Below, one piece after another: positions 1-12,615 of a stretch of 64,000 bases of DNA; positions within the stretch are counted from its first letter, which is position 1, and every line of letters begins with the position of its first letter. The notes under the pieces were generated by a model, which did not search any database, was not told the origin of the DNA, and saw nothing but the letters and a program-made list of their open reading frames with translations. The stretch is from NCBI GenBank assembly GCA_029207755.1, contig JARCOQ010000006.1:9204013-9268012 (forward strand), in the 5' to 3' direction. This DNA is from Chamaea fasciata (Eukaryota > Chordata > Aves > Passeriformes > Sylviidae). The position numbers and the translations under genes were made by a program.

Positions 1-2199
1 AAACATCCATCTGCTCACAAACATCAGCCACAACAGCCTGGAGGCTCCTCTGCAGTGTGCCAAGCTCAGGTGTGCATGAGTGTCCTACAGCAGAGGCAAA
101 ATAACTGATGGAGAATATTTGTCTCTGCTGGGGTGAGATGGTCTAAGTTCCACTTTCTGAATGAATAAAACCTTGCACATGGAAAACAATGTGGTTCAGT
201 GACATATAAAATCACATATAAAGTTCTCTTGATCCAAAACACAAACGGATACAAAAAAAATCTTAGCAAGAACACTGTGCAAAACCAACTGAATTGCACA
301 GAAAAGCTTACGCTGAGTTACAGTGTAATCGAGTCTGCTTCTTGCTTTGAAAGTAGAATTAAGTAAAGTGTACAAGTAGTGCTCTAAGGTCTCTACTTCT
401 ATAAGAGACTCTCCCATGGATAAGTTCTGGAATTTGCAATTATTATTCTGTTAGATGTTGCACAACCAAAACAGAAAAGTAAGAAAGGTCCCTGATATTA
501 ATAGAAAAAATGAGGGACATGCTCTGAAATTTAATTTACATTCTGCAGCAGACAAGATAAAAGCAAAGCTATGAAACAAAACTGAGGAATGGAAAATCAG
601 AGATTGAAAATTACCCTGAAAAAACCTGCTCTTTTTATTTGGTAGTAAATCCCTACCAAGCAGGAGCTTTAACTTTCTGCTAGACACATCAGAAAATATC
701 TAAATTCACAGCTCTAAGCAGCCTGCCATATCAGTATGCACACGATACTTGGTTTTATGTGTTTCTTATGTAAATGTGTTTCTGAGTTTATAAACAAAAC
801 TGTAATCTTTCCCATTTTTTCAATAAAACCCTTTTATTTTGTGCTTTGAGCTTAGACAATGTTTAAAGTGGAGTCAAGTGCGTTTCACACTCACAGCACA
901 GCACTTCTGGAAAAACAAAGATTTCAAACAAGTCAGCATAGAAACAATCACTCAGTGTTTTGCCTTCATATCCTTAGAACAGAGGTATTTTCTCATTAAA
1001 GTGAAAGAACCAGTTTGCCCATGGCTGTTAGCAAGCAGGAAAACGAACACAGAGGTACTGCCAGGCATGTTCTGTGTCATTTTGGCCAGGGGGAAACCCA
1101 TAATGTCTCAGTGAAGATACTCAGGGGAAAATGTAAAAAGAATACAAAGGGCTCATCCTGGGCACAAAAAGTAACACCAATATTTGAATATTTTGAATAT
1201 TAGCCGAATTGTCATTTTTTGATCCAGGCAGAGTTTTCACAGATATCTAGAGATATCTCTCTAAGAGAGCTTAGACTTCTGCATTTTGAGTTCCGAGCAT
1301 CCTTAACCTGCTGCAAAGCTGAGCACATTTCACAATCAACTTCCCAAATGTTGACACAGGTTTATGGCTCTGTTTAATGGGTTTAAATTAGTGTTACCCA
1401 TGTTTTATCTGTCAGCTTCCACTGATGTGAATTCAGTGCTCTGAACTCCAGCATTAGCATTCTCTGTCCAAATCTCCCTGCACCAAGTACTGAGTGTCTG
1501 TTTAACATGTATCACTTCTCCCTCTTCAGCAAAGCTGAGCACACACACTCTTCCCTTGACACCACCAAAATATCTAAATGCAGGACAGATTAGGCTCTGT
1601 TAGTTTTGTATTTTCTGAATAGAAGGTGAGTTCTTTTTCTGGGTTTGTTTGTTTGTATAAAGAAGCACTCTGTGCTCAAAGGAACGGACTGTGAAATCCC
1701 AGGAAGATATAAAGAGGATTTGTGTCTCAGCTTCAAAAGCTGACCCCATCATCTCCATTGAATTACAGAAAGTTTCCAGACTTAGCATGTGAAAACAAGT
1801 AAAACTGTAAACAACAACAACAACAACAAAAGTGTATAATAAGCTGTTCACCTTCAAGGTTCTCTTCATGACCAACAGCACCCTGAAACTGTTTGGGTCC
1901 TTTGACAGATGACATCCTGTGATAGATGACTTGATGTCACCCAACTTCAAATGCCAAGTTGCATTTAATGTGATTAATAATTCTGTTCTATCAGAGGTAT
2001 GGTGGGCAACTGAGGAAATGGCATTCAATAGGAATACACAGGACCTCTCAGTCTTACCCAATATTTTGTGCAGGGATACAGCCTTGTTAAGAAAAATGTG
2101 TTCATCACTGATTTCAGCAGTCACCTCTCTTCCCATGTCTCTCACCCCCTGAAGCTCAGGGCAGGGACTGGGGGAATGAAGCTATGGAACAGAATATTC
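1..2199. other. Unique AT-rich noncoding sequence
   Basis: I see no gene and no recognisable transposable element here. A short (AAC)n microsatellite lies at about 1,812-1,830. A 181-codon open stretch on the minus strand (1,600-2,145) runs through that microsatellite, which it reads as a valine run; it has no recognisable domain and is best explained by chance. Confidence 0.6.
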
Positions 2200-2340
2200 C
2201 ATTGGGAGGGGTCCTGTCCTGATCAGCTGGCCCAATGGCCTGACCAGCTCAGAGCTGACCAAAAATTAAGGTTGTCAAGGGCATTTTCCAAATGCTTCTT
2301 AAACACTGACAGGCTTGGGGCACTGATCCCAAAGTTGGTG
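2200..2340 (-). mobile_element. CR1 LINE fragment, 3' region
   Basis: The plus strand reads GGGAGGGGTCCTGTCC and then a block resembling 'AAGGGCATTTTCCAAATGC' followed by 'AACACTGACAGGCTTGGGGC'. Both resemble the reverse complement of the CR1 3' region, in which a similar block precedes the 'two conserved cysteine/CCATCCCTGG' segment. The 3' tail is missing and the similarity fades after about 2,340, so this is an old internal remnant. The strand is inferred from the block order. Confidence 0.5.
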
Positions 2341-5175
2341 GTGAGATCAAGCTTGGTGCCTGTTGGACCAGGGTCACAACCTGGCCTTTTGTCTAATGGG
2401 GATTTCAATAATTTTCTCCTAATTTACACCAGAGCAAATGGTACATGAATCTGCATTTCCAAAGTGTTATTTAATATTAGAGATCTTTCAAGGCTAACAT
2501 AAATCTGCATTTTCAACTCCGGGAAGTTTCAATTTTTGACATTGCTATTAAAATAACATTTGATTCCTGAATTCAGTCAGAGAAGATGTAACTTTGGTCA
2601 ATCTCAGAATTCAAGGTTTTGCTAGGAAAAATAGCTATGTTTCTTATTGATGACTTAAATAATGGAAACTATATCTTTCCAGTTATATTTTTCCTAACAT
2701 CAAATTCCTTAGTGCATCTGAAATGAGAATTGCACATTACCCCTTGGCTGAAAATGAGGATACACAGATGTCAGTGTCCGAACAATGTTTTAAGTCATAG
2801 AGCTCCCAAACGACCAATGGTCTTGGGAGCAAAAACTAAAAAGCTTGTAGGTGTCTAATTCAAATATACCAAACTTTCTGAAAACCTAAATTTTTTTGAT
2901 TCATGTTTCCTGTTGTTATTCACTAAAAGAAATTCAGTGCCCAACAAACACTGGTTCCTTTGAGAGCAGTGTTTCTATTGCAGTATTTGCTGCTGCCATA
3001 TTTTCAGATTCCTGCTGGAATCTCTTTGAAAGCAGGATTGAAGCATTTGGTGGATCTGTGCCACAAATTCAGAAAAAGCTGAATTATTTGAGCCAAATAG
3101 CACTGCTCAGAGCCAGGTCCCATTCCATGCCCCTCAGACCTGAGTGCTGGATTAACTAAAGGAACTACAGTGACAGGATACTGTAGACTATAGGGAGAAA
3201 ACATGACACAAAAAAGTACATGGTACTTTAAAAAATTGTTTCTGAAAATGGTAAGGAATGCACTTCAGGAAGCAATTTGTCAGGGTCCAGATGAAAGAAC
3301 AAGTAGTTTTTCCCCTTCTCGTATGTTTGTTTGTCTGATATTCTGCCATTCAGAAAAACATATATGATTTTTTTTCTTCTTGTATTTAGGCTATTAATGT
3401 ATGTATAATGTAAACAAATCCTCATTAAGATTTCCTTTTGTTTCCTTCACTTTTTTCATCCACAACAGGGACACCCAGAGTTATCACATTTAAAAAGACA
3501 AAAAACAGCTGGGCAAACAACACATTTCCCCTTTCTTTGCAACTAGCCTCTTACATATCCTATTTCTTATCACATATGACCTTGTTTTATCAATTTACTC
3601 CTCACAAGCAGAGTAAGTTTGACTTTAAATATGGTAACTTACCCTAGGAGCAGGAAATTACCATATTAATTTTTTTTTCTGTGAGTCTGGACAATTATTG
3701 TTATTATTATACTAATTTTCAGCAGTTCAGTGATAACTCTGAGAAATGGCATCTGGTATGAGAAGAATTCTGTTTTAAATATACATTATTCATGTGCATC
3801 CCCCTTTAAAATTGCCTGGCACAGAGCCAGGAAGATAAGGGTAACTGAAGTGTCGTGCTTTAAGATGATATGTCATTGTAGCCCTTTGCTAGCTTTGCAA
3901 TGAATGTTTTAATTAAAGAGCAGCATCAGGTAGGCCAACAGCTGGATCAGATTGAGCTGTAATTCCTAATTTTCACAATTTGGGATCTTCAGCTCTGAGA
4001 GAATTCGAATATCTTCAGCCAATTATCTCTTGTTATTCAGTATTCTGCAAGTACATTATAAATGTAACCTAAATTTTTAAGGTACAGTATTATATAAAAG
4101 GGAAGAGGACTGCTCAGTTTAGATTAGACAGCTCACAGTGTCCTTTAAAATAGAAAAATGCCAGATTTGTTGAAATAAACTATGAAATAACGAAGTAGAA
4201 CATGACCTTAAAAAGACCTGTCTTCACTGACATCTTGCAGTCATTTGTCTGCTAAAATGCAGACAGGTATTTACTGTAGAAAGGACAATGCTGGCTCCAG
4301 AAGTCATATTTGTTCTGATGCTTTACCTGTAAGACTTTCAGATCCATGTTTGTCTCTTTTTATAGGCTTCAAAATTGTGTGGAAAAATAGAATAGCTGAA
4401 ACATCCTTGAGTTATCTCAATAAATTAACCATAACATTAATTGAGGTAAATATATTTTCTGATACTTGCACATAACCTGATAAAATTTTATTCTTTTGCA
4501 CCAACCTTTCATAATATCTAAAATTTTAGGGAGACACCTGGGGCAGTAATCCAATATTTCAAGTCAAAACTTAGCTGAATATCTGATTTAGACCAACATG
4601 ACATAAAAAAGTTTTTACCAAAAGTTATGAGAACAGGTTTGGATCCTCGGAAGACACATTGTTTTACCAGCTAAATGCAGGGATGTAATGCAATGTATTA
4701 CATCCAGTCAGCTCAAATCTGCATGCTTTAAAAAAGCAAAACCAAGTTTGCTTGCAAGTCCTACACTCAATAGACCACCTTGAAGTCCCTGGAGCCTGTC
4801 AGTTTAACCCTACAGAAATTTAAGTTTTCAGTGGCATTTCTAAATAAGAAGCAACAAGGCTTTTTAGTAATGTAGGGTGTTCAAAGGGATGCAAGAGAGA
4901 AAGAAAGGCTTTATCTCTTTTGAGATGTTGAAAAAATCTGGAAAATCCTCTTCCCTGCTCTATCACTTACGTTTTTCTACTGTTGTACCTCAAAGAGCTC
5001 AAGGAAAGTGGTCAACCAGTGAAAAAAAAAATCACTTCAAGAAGGCAAAGCGTGAGCAGAAGGGAAGGGAAAACTTTCCAGTTTTACTGCACACCTATAG
5101 GGTATGGGAATTTCTTCTCTATTGTTGTTAGAATGAGAAAAAATAATAACACTGAGAAGATTAAATGGAAACCAG
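2341..5175. other. Unique noncoding sequence, AT-rich
   Basis: No coding exon or repeat family is recognised. The sequence contains short T-runs, an ATT-rich patch near 3,700-3,712, and a 180-bp block at 3,880-4,065 with homeodomain-like TAATTA motifs (listed as a finding). Confidence 0.55.
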
Positions 5176-5546
5176 GGTGGGGAAAAGGAGGCTCAGGGGG
5201 GACCTTGTGGCTCTGCACAACTCCCTGACAGGAGGGGACAGCCAGGGGGTCAGAGTCTGCTCCCAGGGAACAGGGACAGGAGGAGAGGGAATAGCCTCAG
5301 GTTGGGCCAGGGGAGGGTTAGGTTGGATATCAGGGGAAAATTCTTCACCAAAAGAATTTTGGTCATCAAGCTCTGTGGCAGGCTGCCCAGGGAAGTTGTG
5401 GAGTCTCCATCCCTGGAGGGATGTAAAAGCCACGTGGATGTGGCACCTGGGAAAATGGTTAAATGATGGCCCTGGCAGTGCTGGGGGATCAGTTGGATTC
5501 AATGATCTTAGAGGGCTTCTCAAACCTAAATTATTCTATTTTCCAT
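5176..5546 (+). mobile_element. CR1 LINE, 5'-truncated, 3' end preserved
   Basis: This is the best preserved CR1 tail in the first 40 kb. In order it carries GGCTCAGGGGGGACCTT, a 'CTCCCAGGGAACAGGGACAGG' type block, 'TTGGGCCAGGGGAGGGTTAGG', 'GGCTGCCCAGGGAAGTTGTGG', 'CCATCCCTGGAGGGATGTAA', 'GATGTGGCACCTGGG' and finally the GATTCAATGATCTTAGAGGG block ending in ATTATTCTATTTT. That order is diagnostic of avian CR1 read in the sense direction. About 370 bp remain of an element of several kb, as is usual for 5'-truncated retroposition. The short open frames across it on both strands are not genes. Confidence 0.88.
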
Positions 5547-8500
5547 AATAAAGCCTTAGATTTTGTGGGCCTACCATATTGTGTGAATTTTGAATGACTG
5601 CATGAGCAAGGTTTAGAAATGTGCCCGATGTTCATCCTACATTGTAATTTATAGAATTAGTAGGCAAATTCTTCTTACCCAGCTCTTAAATTATGCATTT
5701 GTTACTAATTTCTAATAGATGTTTATCTCAGGAGTAGCTGCATTTTATATTATCATTAAAATCTCATTGAAAAATATCTCAGGAGAATTTGGGACAGAAC
5801 AGGAGATATAAATGGAATATCCTATTAATATTCCACTAAGTTAATAATATCTGTCTAAGTGAATCACAGTTGTATTTCCTGCCAGCTTTTAAATACAGAT
5901 TATTTTACTTTGGTGTTTAAATTCCCATTGTGCACAGCTGTGCTAGTTTCTATGAGCTTTTTTTTTTTTTTTACTGTTTATCTTGTGTTCTTTTAAATGT
6001 GTTATAGATAAATTATTGAGCTGGAGGCAGAGGTATAAGAAACAGAAGAGTCTAAGGCAAAATAATGAATTTGACATTGTGTCCAAAGCATAAGAATACA
6101 TCTCAGTGAACACCAGACTCTATCTGATTACACATTCACGCACTGCTGGGTGCTTGTTTATTTGCTTTGACAGTGGGTCCAGAGGAGTGTTCAATGAGCC
6201 TTAATTGCCTTAATTTATACAGAACGGAGGGCTTTTCTGGGATTACATTTCTCATCAGCTTCCAGCCATATCTCTTCACCCTGGTCACTTCACATTTGTT
6301 CAGAGTATGTGCTGCTTCATCAGAGCAACATCCAGTGGGTTTGAAGAAGGGAATAATTTTAAAGGCTTAAAAGAGGGGATCAGATTGTTTCCTCCTGTAA
6401 ACAGAATAGAAATAAACATAGTTGTGGAAACTTGGAGAAGGTTGATCTATTAATGTTACCTCATTTTCTTGTGATTTGTTAATTATTGTCAGAATTGTTG
6501 TTACTATGAAATGCAGATACTTTCACTGTAGGTTTTCAGTGGGAACTATTCCCTTTTTTACAGATGTACAAGAAAAAGATTAAATCAGCCACATATTTCT
6601 CGTGGACCTATGGGCTACATGTCTTTGGTTTAGATACCTATGTAAGTCTGTAGGTATTTTTAATGTTGAAATTTGAAGAACAGTAGCCCTGGTAGATTAA
6701 TTTTGGATCAGCTGTACCAGTCTTCTTGCTGTGATCTCATTGTTCCCCAGGATTTTCCTGTTATCCATCTGATTGTATGAAAGTAAGATCAAAATTAAAG
6801 ATGGCTAGATTAACAAATCAAAGCCTAGAAAAGGAACAGAAATTATGATAGAAATTCATTACATGAGGGGACACTGAAAGCAGTGCTGTGCCTATTTTAT
6901 AAAGCAACACAGTGAAAGAAATGTAAAGTGAAAAGCCAGAAGTCCTTTTGGAAGGGGAAAAGTAGGTACCAATTGCTTCAGAAGAAAAGAGAAAATGGTA
7001 AGCAGATAGACAAACTAGGAGTGATGCCAGAACAGAAGTGTTTAAGGAAATAGTGGTTGCTCTTCTCCCTCAAGCAGCTCCTCAGTTCTGTGCCGTGGGT
7101 GCTTCCATAGACCAGCAATGTCTGTATCATCCACGGATGCCACCAGGTTTTTTCTTTTTACTTCAGTCAGTGATCTCCAGCTGGAAACCTTGGTATTAAA
7201 AACACAGAGTATTGTGTAGTTATGAGTCACTGAAGCCAGTAAAAGCAGACTGAGCTTCCAGAGGAAACCCAGCACCAACCTGCAGATGGTGAGAGCCGTG
7301 CAGGCAGCAGGATGTCGGCTCCCTAGCAGCACTTCCCAGAGAAAGCATGTTGCTCTGGTGTCTCTGCTAAGTTTCCAGGGAAACTAATGGCTAAACTGAG
7401 TGTGTACAGGCTGTTCTCTGAGTTGGAGACATTATTTTCATAGGTTCACAGCTCCAGCTAAAATTTCCCAGAGGATGAGTGAGCCAGAACAGGAGAGCTT
7501 AGGCGCTTACGCTGGGATTTCAGTGGCTCGTGTTGGTGCAATTATCACTTTGCCAGCTCACCTGTCTCACAGCAGAATAAACTAAAGAATCTGGTGTTTC
7601 ACTCTACTATCTGGGATCTTTAAGAGATCTTTACATATCTGTGTATTTTCATAAAGAGAGAGAAAAATTATACCTGAGCTTAAAAGGCGCTTTAGCACTT
7701 CAGAGGACTGAGGAAGTGTTTTAAGGACAGCATTACTGCCATCTATTCTTCAATTTTTGTTGACAAGTAACATAAACTCCAAAGGCAAATGTGTGCAGAA
7801 AATGGATAGACATCACTCTGTTCTTCTTGAAATTTTAAGTCTTATTTGCATAATCAATATTTAAAAGAGATCATGAAGATCTTGTGCAGAATAATTTCCT
7901 GGTGTTGAAGAATACATAGTTAATTTCTCAGTCCATAGGTGCTTTCCAGTCAGTATATTTGTGCTAAAGTCTCATCACACAATAGAATTGAAAACTTTAT
8001 TTTATAGCAATTCTGCCACTACACAATGGATAAAATAATTTATAGGGCACTGCAGCAAAGTTCATCCTTTAATCATCCTTTCCAGGCGAGATACAACAAC
8101 CATTCGACTACATTGGCATAATAAAACTGTTTGCTTGTTAACATAAAGAAACTTCAGTTATTCTGCACAAAATTAAAGTAGTTCATTAAGGGAAATCCAA
8201 AGATATTCACCTCCTGATACACAGGAATAGCTCATTTGCTGTGATTAAAAGAAACCTGAAGCAAGTAGGAGTTATGGCATTTAAGTCACTGGGCAGTCAA
8301 AAATCATTAAATCCACATCCTGAACTTTGTTCCCATCACTCCTGGCACAAGTGACAGGCATAGCAGACTCACCTTGTGATTCAGAGGGGAATTAGGCATC
8401 TGGCAGATGCAAAAATCAGTTTTATCAGGAACAAGATGGGTTTGGAAACACTCCTAAGGAAATCTGACACTCCTGGGGAACCTCTGCACCTCCAGACATG

Positions 8501-8934
8501 TTGCCTGCAGATCTTCAGTTTAGGAAACACAGGGGAGAAATGTCCTAGGGAGATGTGGTTGGGAGTTTATGTCTTGAATGCAGGAGTCAGACTTGACGCT
8601 TTAATTTCCTTTATGGATTCAACCCTAAAAAACTTCCTTTTATGATAAAGCTGTGCTGCTCACAAGAATCTTGTTGTAAAGCAGCGAATTTGACATCACA
8701 TGCAGGTATTAATCTACAGATGGGAATGTGTCTCCTTGTCAAAGATGCTAAACACATTAGTACAAAAAAAAAAAGAGACAGAGAGAGAGGGAAAATGTTC
8801 ACTTATAATGAAAAAGCTAATTTAGCTTCCTGCCAGAAAGGCCATAACATATGACGTGAAATTAATGCCAGCAAATAAGTAACTTACAGTTGGTTTATGA
8901 CTGATTTGGAATTAACACTGCCCTTCAGAATTTA
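5547..8934. other. Unique noncoding sequence
   Basis: No gene is recognised. A 15-nt T-run lies at 5,958-5,972. The stretch 7,040-7,580 is somewhat richer in G and C than its flanks and contains short open frames on both strands, but I see no paired splice sites with a protein-like frame and no known repeat. Confidence 0.5.
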
Positions 8935-9006
8935 AAAAACAAACAAACAAACAAACAAACAAACAAAACCAAACAAACAAAAAAACCCCCAAACCTAACA
9001 AAACCC
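8935..9006. repeat. (AAAC)n microsatellite and AC-rich low-complexity tract
   Basis: About seven consecutive AAAC units start at 8,938 and decay into an A/C-only tract (AAAACC, AAACAAAC, AAAAAAACCCCC). The tract lacks T almost completely from about 8,935 to 8,995. Confidence 0.9.
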
Positions 9007-9139
9007 AGTACATAGAAAACTGTGAAATTAAATTTTCCCCTATCTGTAGTTCTCCCATCCTCCAGTCCTGCATTTGGGATTCTTGGATATTTTGGAGAAA
9101 TATGAATATTTCTGAGACCTGTGTTTTTTCATACGCAGC

Positions 9140-9293
9140 TTTTTTGGTGGATTTTTTTTTTTTGGTTGGTTGGATGGTTGGGATGGGTTTTTTAGGGGAG
9201 GAGAGTGGGGCTTTTTTGTTTCTTTGGTTGATTAAATTTTTTTTGTTTTGTTTTGGGGGTGGGAGGTTGTTTGTTTACTTGTTTTTTGTGGCT
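9140..9293. repeat. GT-rich low-complexity tract
   Basis: About 150 bp dominated by T and G, with TTGG-type units and G-runs (GGGGAGGAG, GGGGGTGGGAGG). It lies about 130 bp downstream of an A/C-rich tract and is roughly complementary to it in composition. The 79-codon open frame read through it consists of low-complexity residues and is not a gene. Confidence 0.85.
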
Positions 9294-11909
9294 ACAATTT
9301 ACTCTAATGATATTACAGTATCACTGACCTTGAGTCCGTAGGCAAAAATGTAGATCAGATCAGCAGCTCTGTGCTCAGAATATCAATATGATTAAGGTTA
9401 AAACATACTCACAAAAGCCAAACTAGAATGAGAACTTAACTTGCCAAGGGATGCACCATACTTGGCAACATGTTTAATAAAAATAAAAAAAACCCTACAT
9501 TAATCTTCTCAGAATATAAAATTATCATCAACAGTCACTGCTGAAAAGAATTGCTGTGAATTTAAGCCCAAGTGACTGAAGCTTAGTTCAAATGCATGAC
9601 AAGAAGAGAGAGAAGAGATGGATATAATTTAATCACACTGTAAAGTCAATATCTGTCTGCAGGAACATTTGCTGTTTACTGCAATTTCCACAGGCCTCTT
9701 ACAGACTTCGAGGCTTGCATAGGTTTTCTTCTGCATAAAGATTGTGAAGTAAATGCTGAAAAGCATTGTAGAAGCTCACAGGATAGCTAAATATAAGGAT
9801 ATACATATGCAGAACAAGTATGAGAATTTATGTTGCTATTCTAAAAATTATGCAGGGCTAAGATTGGTGAATAGACACAGGAAAACTTTACCACAAGAGA
9901 AAGCAATAAAATAGGAAAATCAGGTTTTGGACTTATTACTTTTTAAATTTATGGTCCATGAAATGTATTCAAGAATACATATGAAATGTATTCAAGAAGC
10001 CATATCTTCAGGTGATTTAAACTGGTAAAGTTCTAAGAAAGGAAGAAATCTGTGCTGAATTTCAGTGTCTCAGGATCCTCCTCACACAGAGATGCCAAGT
10101 TCCCATTTTTACATTGCTTCCACAGGTCACACACAGCAGGAGAAGCTGACTTTCCTGAAAAAATCAGATTATACTAGGAAGCTGATCTGAGCTGACATGA
10201 TTTGATTTGGGTTAGAAGATTAATCCAGACTTCAGCTGCCAAGGGCTTTTAGATAAATAGCACTTAGCCCATTACACTGAATGGATTTTTTTTAAAAGGA
10301 GGGAGTATTAATTAGAACAGCATGGAAGTGTAAGAAATCTGCAAAGACTTAGGATTCCTGTGACAAAGGCTATGAAATACTGCTACCTTCAGAGATTAGA
10401 GTGTCCATGTTCAGAATGGGATGTGTGTTCCTGTGAGCTGCTTAGCTGCTGTACTCGTGGCTCATCTGCTGAGGGAAAAAAAAATGTCTAAAGAATCATG
10501 GAGAAAACAAAATATCTTGGCCTGCTTCAAAAGGACAAAAGGCTTGAAATTATTTCAAATGCCATTTCTGGCCTGAGGCTGAGCAAAACCTTAATCCCAG
10601 ACAGGACAAGCATTGTGACAACTGAACATTCCAGTTCACATTCAGATGTGCTCCTTCCATGTGTGTTTCCATCTGGTGTGCCCTCTCTGAAGTATTCTTT
10701 GGTTTGCACATGTTGTTACTCAGATTTCCTGTTAGAGTTGGTTGTTCCATAAATTGCAGAGTGTTTGGGTAGGTTGCCTCTGAATTAAAACTGTGCCATA
10801 ACCAGAATTCTGGTTTGCTGAACTCAGTAAAGAGCCTGTTCATCAAATGTTAGATGGCTTAATTGATGTTCTCTGGGATTTCCAAATTAGGTTATATTAA
10901 AACACTGTTCAAATAGCTGGAAATTTCTGCAAAACTGAGGGCTCTGACTCTCAGCTTTGTGTTTCCCAAATGTCAGGAGTTTAGTCTAAGGTACAAGAAC
11001 TCCCTGTGGGAAATCACTGGAGACAGGTGGCTCAAGGACAGGCACCCATCCTAAGTGTGTGTGATAGGTGAGCACATGGGGGAGTGTGAAACATGTCCAG
11101 TAGAACTGGCAAACTCCTTTATAGATATCTCTAAATCCTACCTTAATAGCTGGATGTGGACACAGAGACTGGATCACCCACACTAAAATTATGCCATTCA
11201 ACCAGGCTGTGGTAATGCTGTGTATAAAGAACCTTGACATCTATAAAAAAAGTAAAATATTTCTTGCAAAATAAGAAATCCTGGAATCCATATTTAGACA
11301 GGAAGAAGAAGAATCCTGTGCACCACAAATTATTGTGTGAGTTGGAGAGTTAAATCTCAGTCTTTATTGTCCAGGCCTTACAAATTTACGCAAACAAGCT
11401 CTTAGGATATCTGGTTAATCTTGGGAATGTGAACAGGTCCCCTCCCACTTGTGTTGTCTCTTTTTATTCCTGCAATTGTCATGAACAAAAAAAAATTACT
11501 TTTTAAATTCAAATTTTGTAGCTGCACATGCTCCTTTCCCTCTTATACTTGCTTAATATTTGATTACTCCTACCATGTCCTATAGGAAAAAAGGAAGTCT
11601 TCAATCCCATTTGAATTATTCAATGGCATAATTCTAGCAACTAGTTCCTAAAATACTGGTTTATTTCCTCTCAGTTTTTATTGGTAGCATTAAAGTTGTG
11701 ATCATTCCATCAATTCATTGTTCTACTAACAACTCACCAGCTACTGAAAAGGCAGAAATATATAGGTTGCTCATTTGTTTCTATTAATAGCAAAGAAACT
11801 AATATCACTAGAAGTTTCATTTTGTGCAAGCACAAAAATTCCCACTTTGTAAAAAGTAACTCTGATGATTTAAAGGCAATACTGAGAATACAGGGGAAAT
11901 TTCTTCATT
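9294..11909. other. Unique noncoding sequence
   Basis: No gene or repeat family is recognised. A 23-bp unit is duplicated in tandem at 9,958-9,998, with the first 18 bases identical between copies. ORFs at 10.5-10.85 kb on both strands overlap each other and show no domain. Confidence 0.55.
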
Positions 11910-12132
11910 GAATCACAGAATAGTTTAGGTGGGAAAAGACCTTTAAGATCATCAAGTCCAACCTTTAACCCAGAACTGCCAAGGCCATCACTAAACCATG
12001 TCTCCTAGTGCCACTTTTATGTGTCTTTTAAATCCCTTCAGGGGTGGTGACTCCCTGGGCAGCCTGTTCCAATGTTCGACCACCCTTCCAGTGTAGAAAT
12101 ATTTCCTAACCCCCAATCTAAACCTCCCTCAC
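11910..12132 (-). mobile_element. CR1 LINE 3' end
   Basis: The plus strand begins AATCACAGAATAGTTTAGGT, then GGAAAAGACCTTTAAGATCA and TCAAGTCCAACC. Next comes the 'CCAAGGCCATCACTAAACCA' block, then CTCCCTGGGCAGCCTGTTCCAATG and a 'CCTAACCCCCAATCTAAACCTCCC' end. This is the reverse complement of a CR1 3' terminus, so the element points left and its tail lies at the 11,910 side. It is 5'-truncated to about 220 bp. Confidence 0.9.
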
Positions 12133-12499
12133 TGATGTCTGGTACCCCTTGAACTCATTTCAGAGATGGCTCAGACAAGTCCTGGATTTGTCTGCAGTTA
12201 TTTGGGGCCAAAAGTAGGGCATGAAAAGTATAGGAAATAATGGAAGTGATAAGAGACAAGATACTTGTGAATAAAATTTGGAACATTGGGGAGATAGGAG
12301 TTTTCAAATAAAAGTTTTCTGAACATTCAGCTCCTCATCCAATGAGTGAATTGCTTCCCAGAGAGAGGAAATTACCATGCAATAAACTTGCAAAGCTGGA
12401 ATGTGCTTGGCCTATATTATGATGGCATATTGTGGATTCCTCAAAGCTGCCATGGAAGAATTAATCTTTTTCATACCTTTCAAGTAATTTTTAGATACA
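12133..12499. other. Unique sequence
   Basis: Nothing is recognised between the CR1 tail and the microsatellite cluster. Confidence 0.5.
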
Positions 12500-12615
12500 T
12501 CTCTATCTATCTGAATACACACAAAAAATATTCTATATCTATCTATCTATTCATGCATACATACATATACATGTGTATGATTATGTGAATATATAAATAT
12601 ATATAAAAATATAGA
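12500..12615. repeat. Compound TATC / CATA / AT microsatellite
   Basis: Tetranucleotide TATC units occur at 12,502-12,511 and 12,533-12,551. CATA units follow at about 12,553-12,570, and then an alternating AT stretch to about 12,613. It is likely length-polymorphic. Confidence 0.88.

Noticed and set aside
1600..2145. 181-codon open frame on the minus strand
   Set aside because: It passes through an (AAC)n microsatellite, shows no domain, signal peptide or splice context, and one frame of this size is expected by chance in 64 kb.
5161..5548. 120-127-codon frames on both strands
   Set aside because: Both lie in the noncoding 3' region of a CR1 element.
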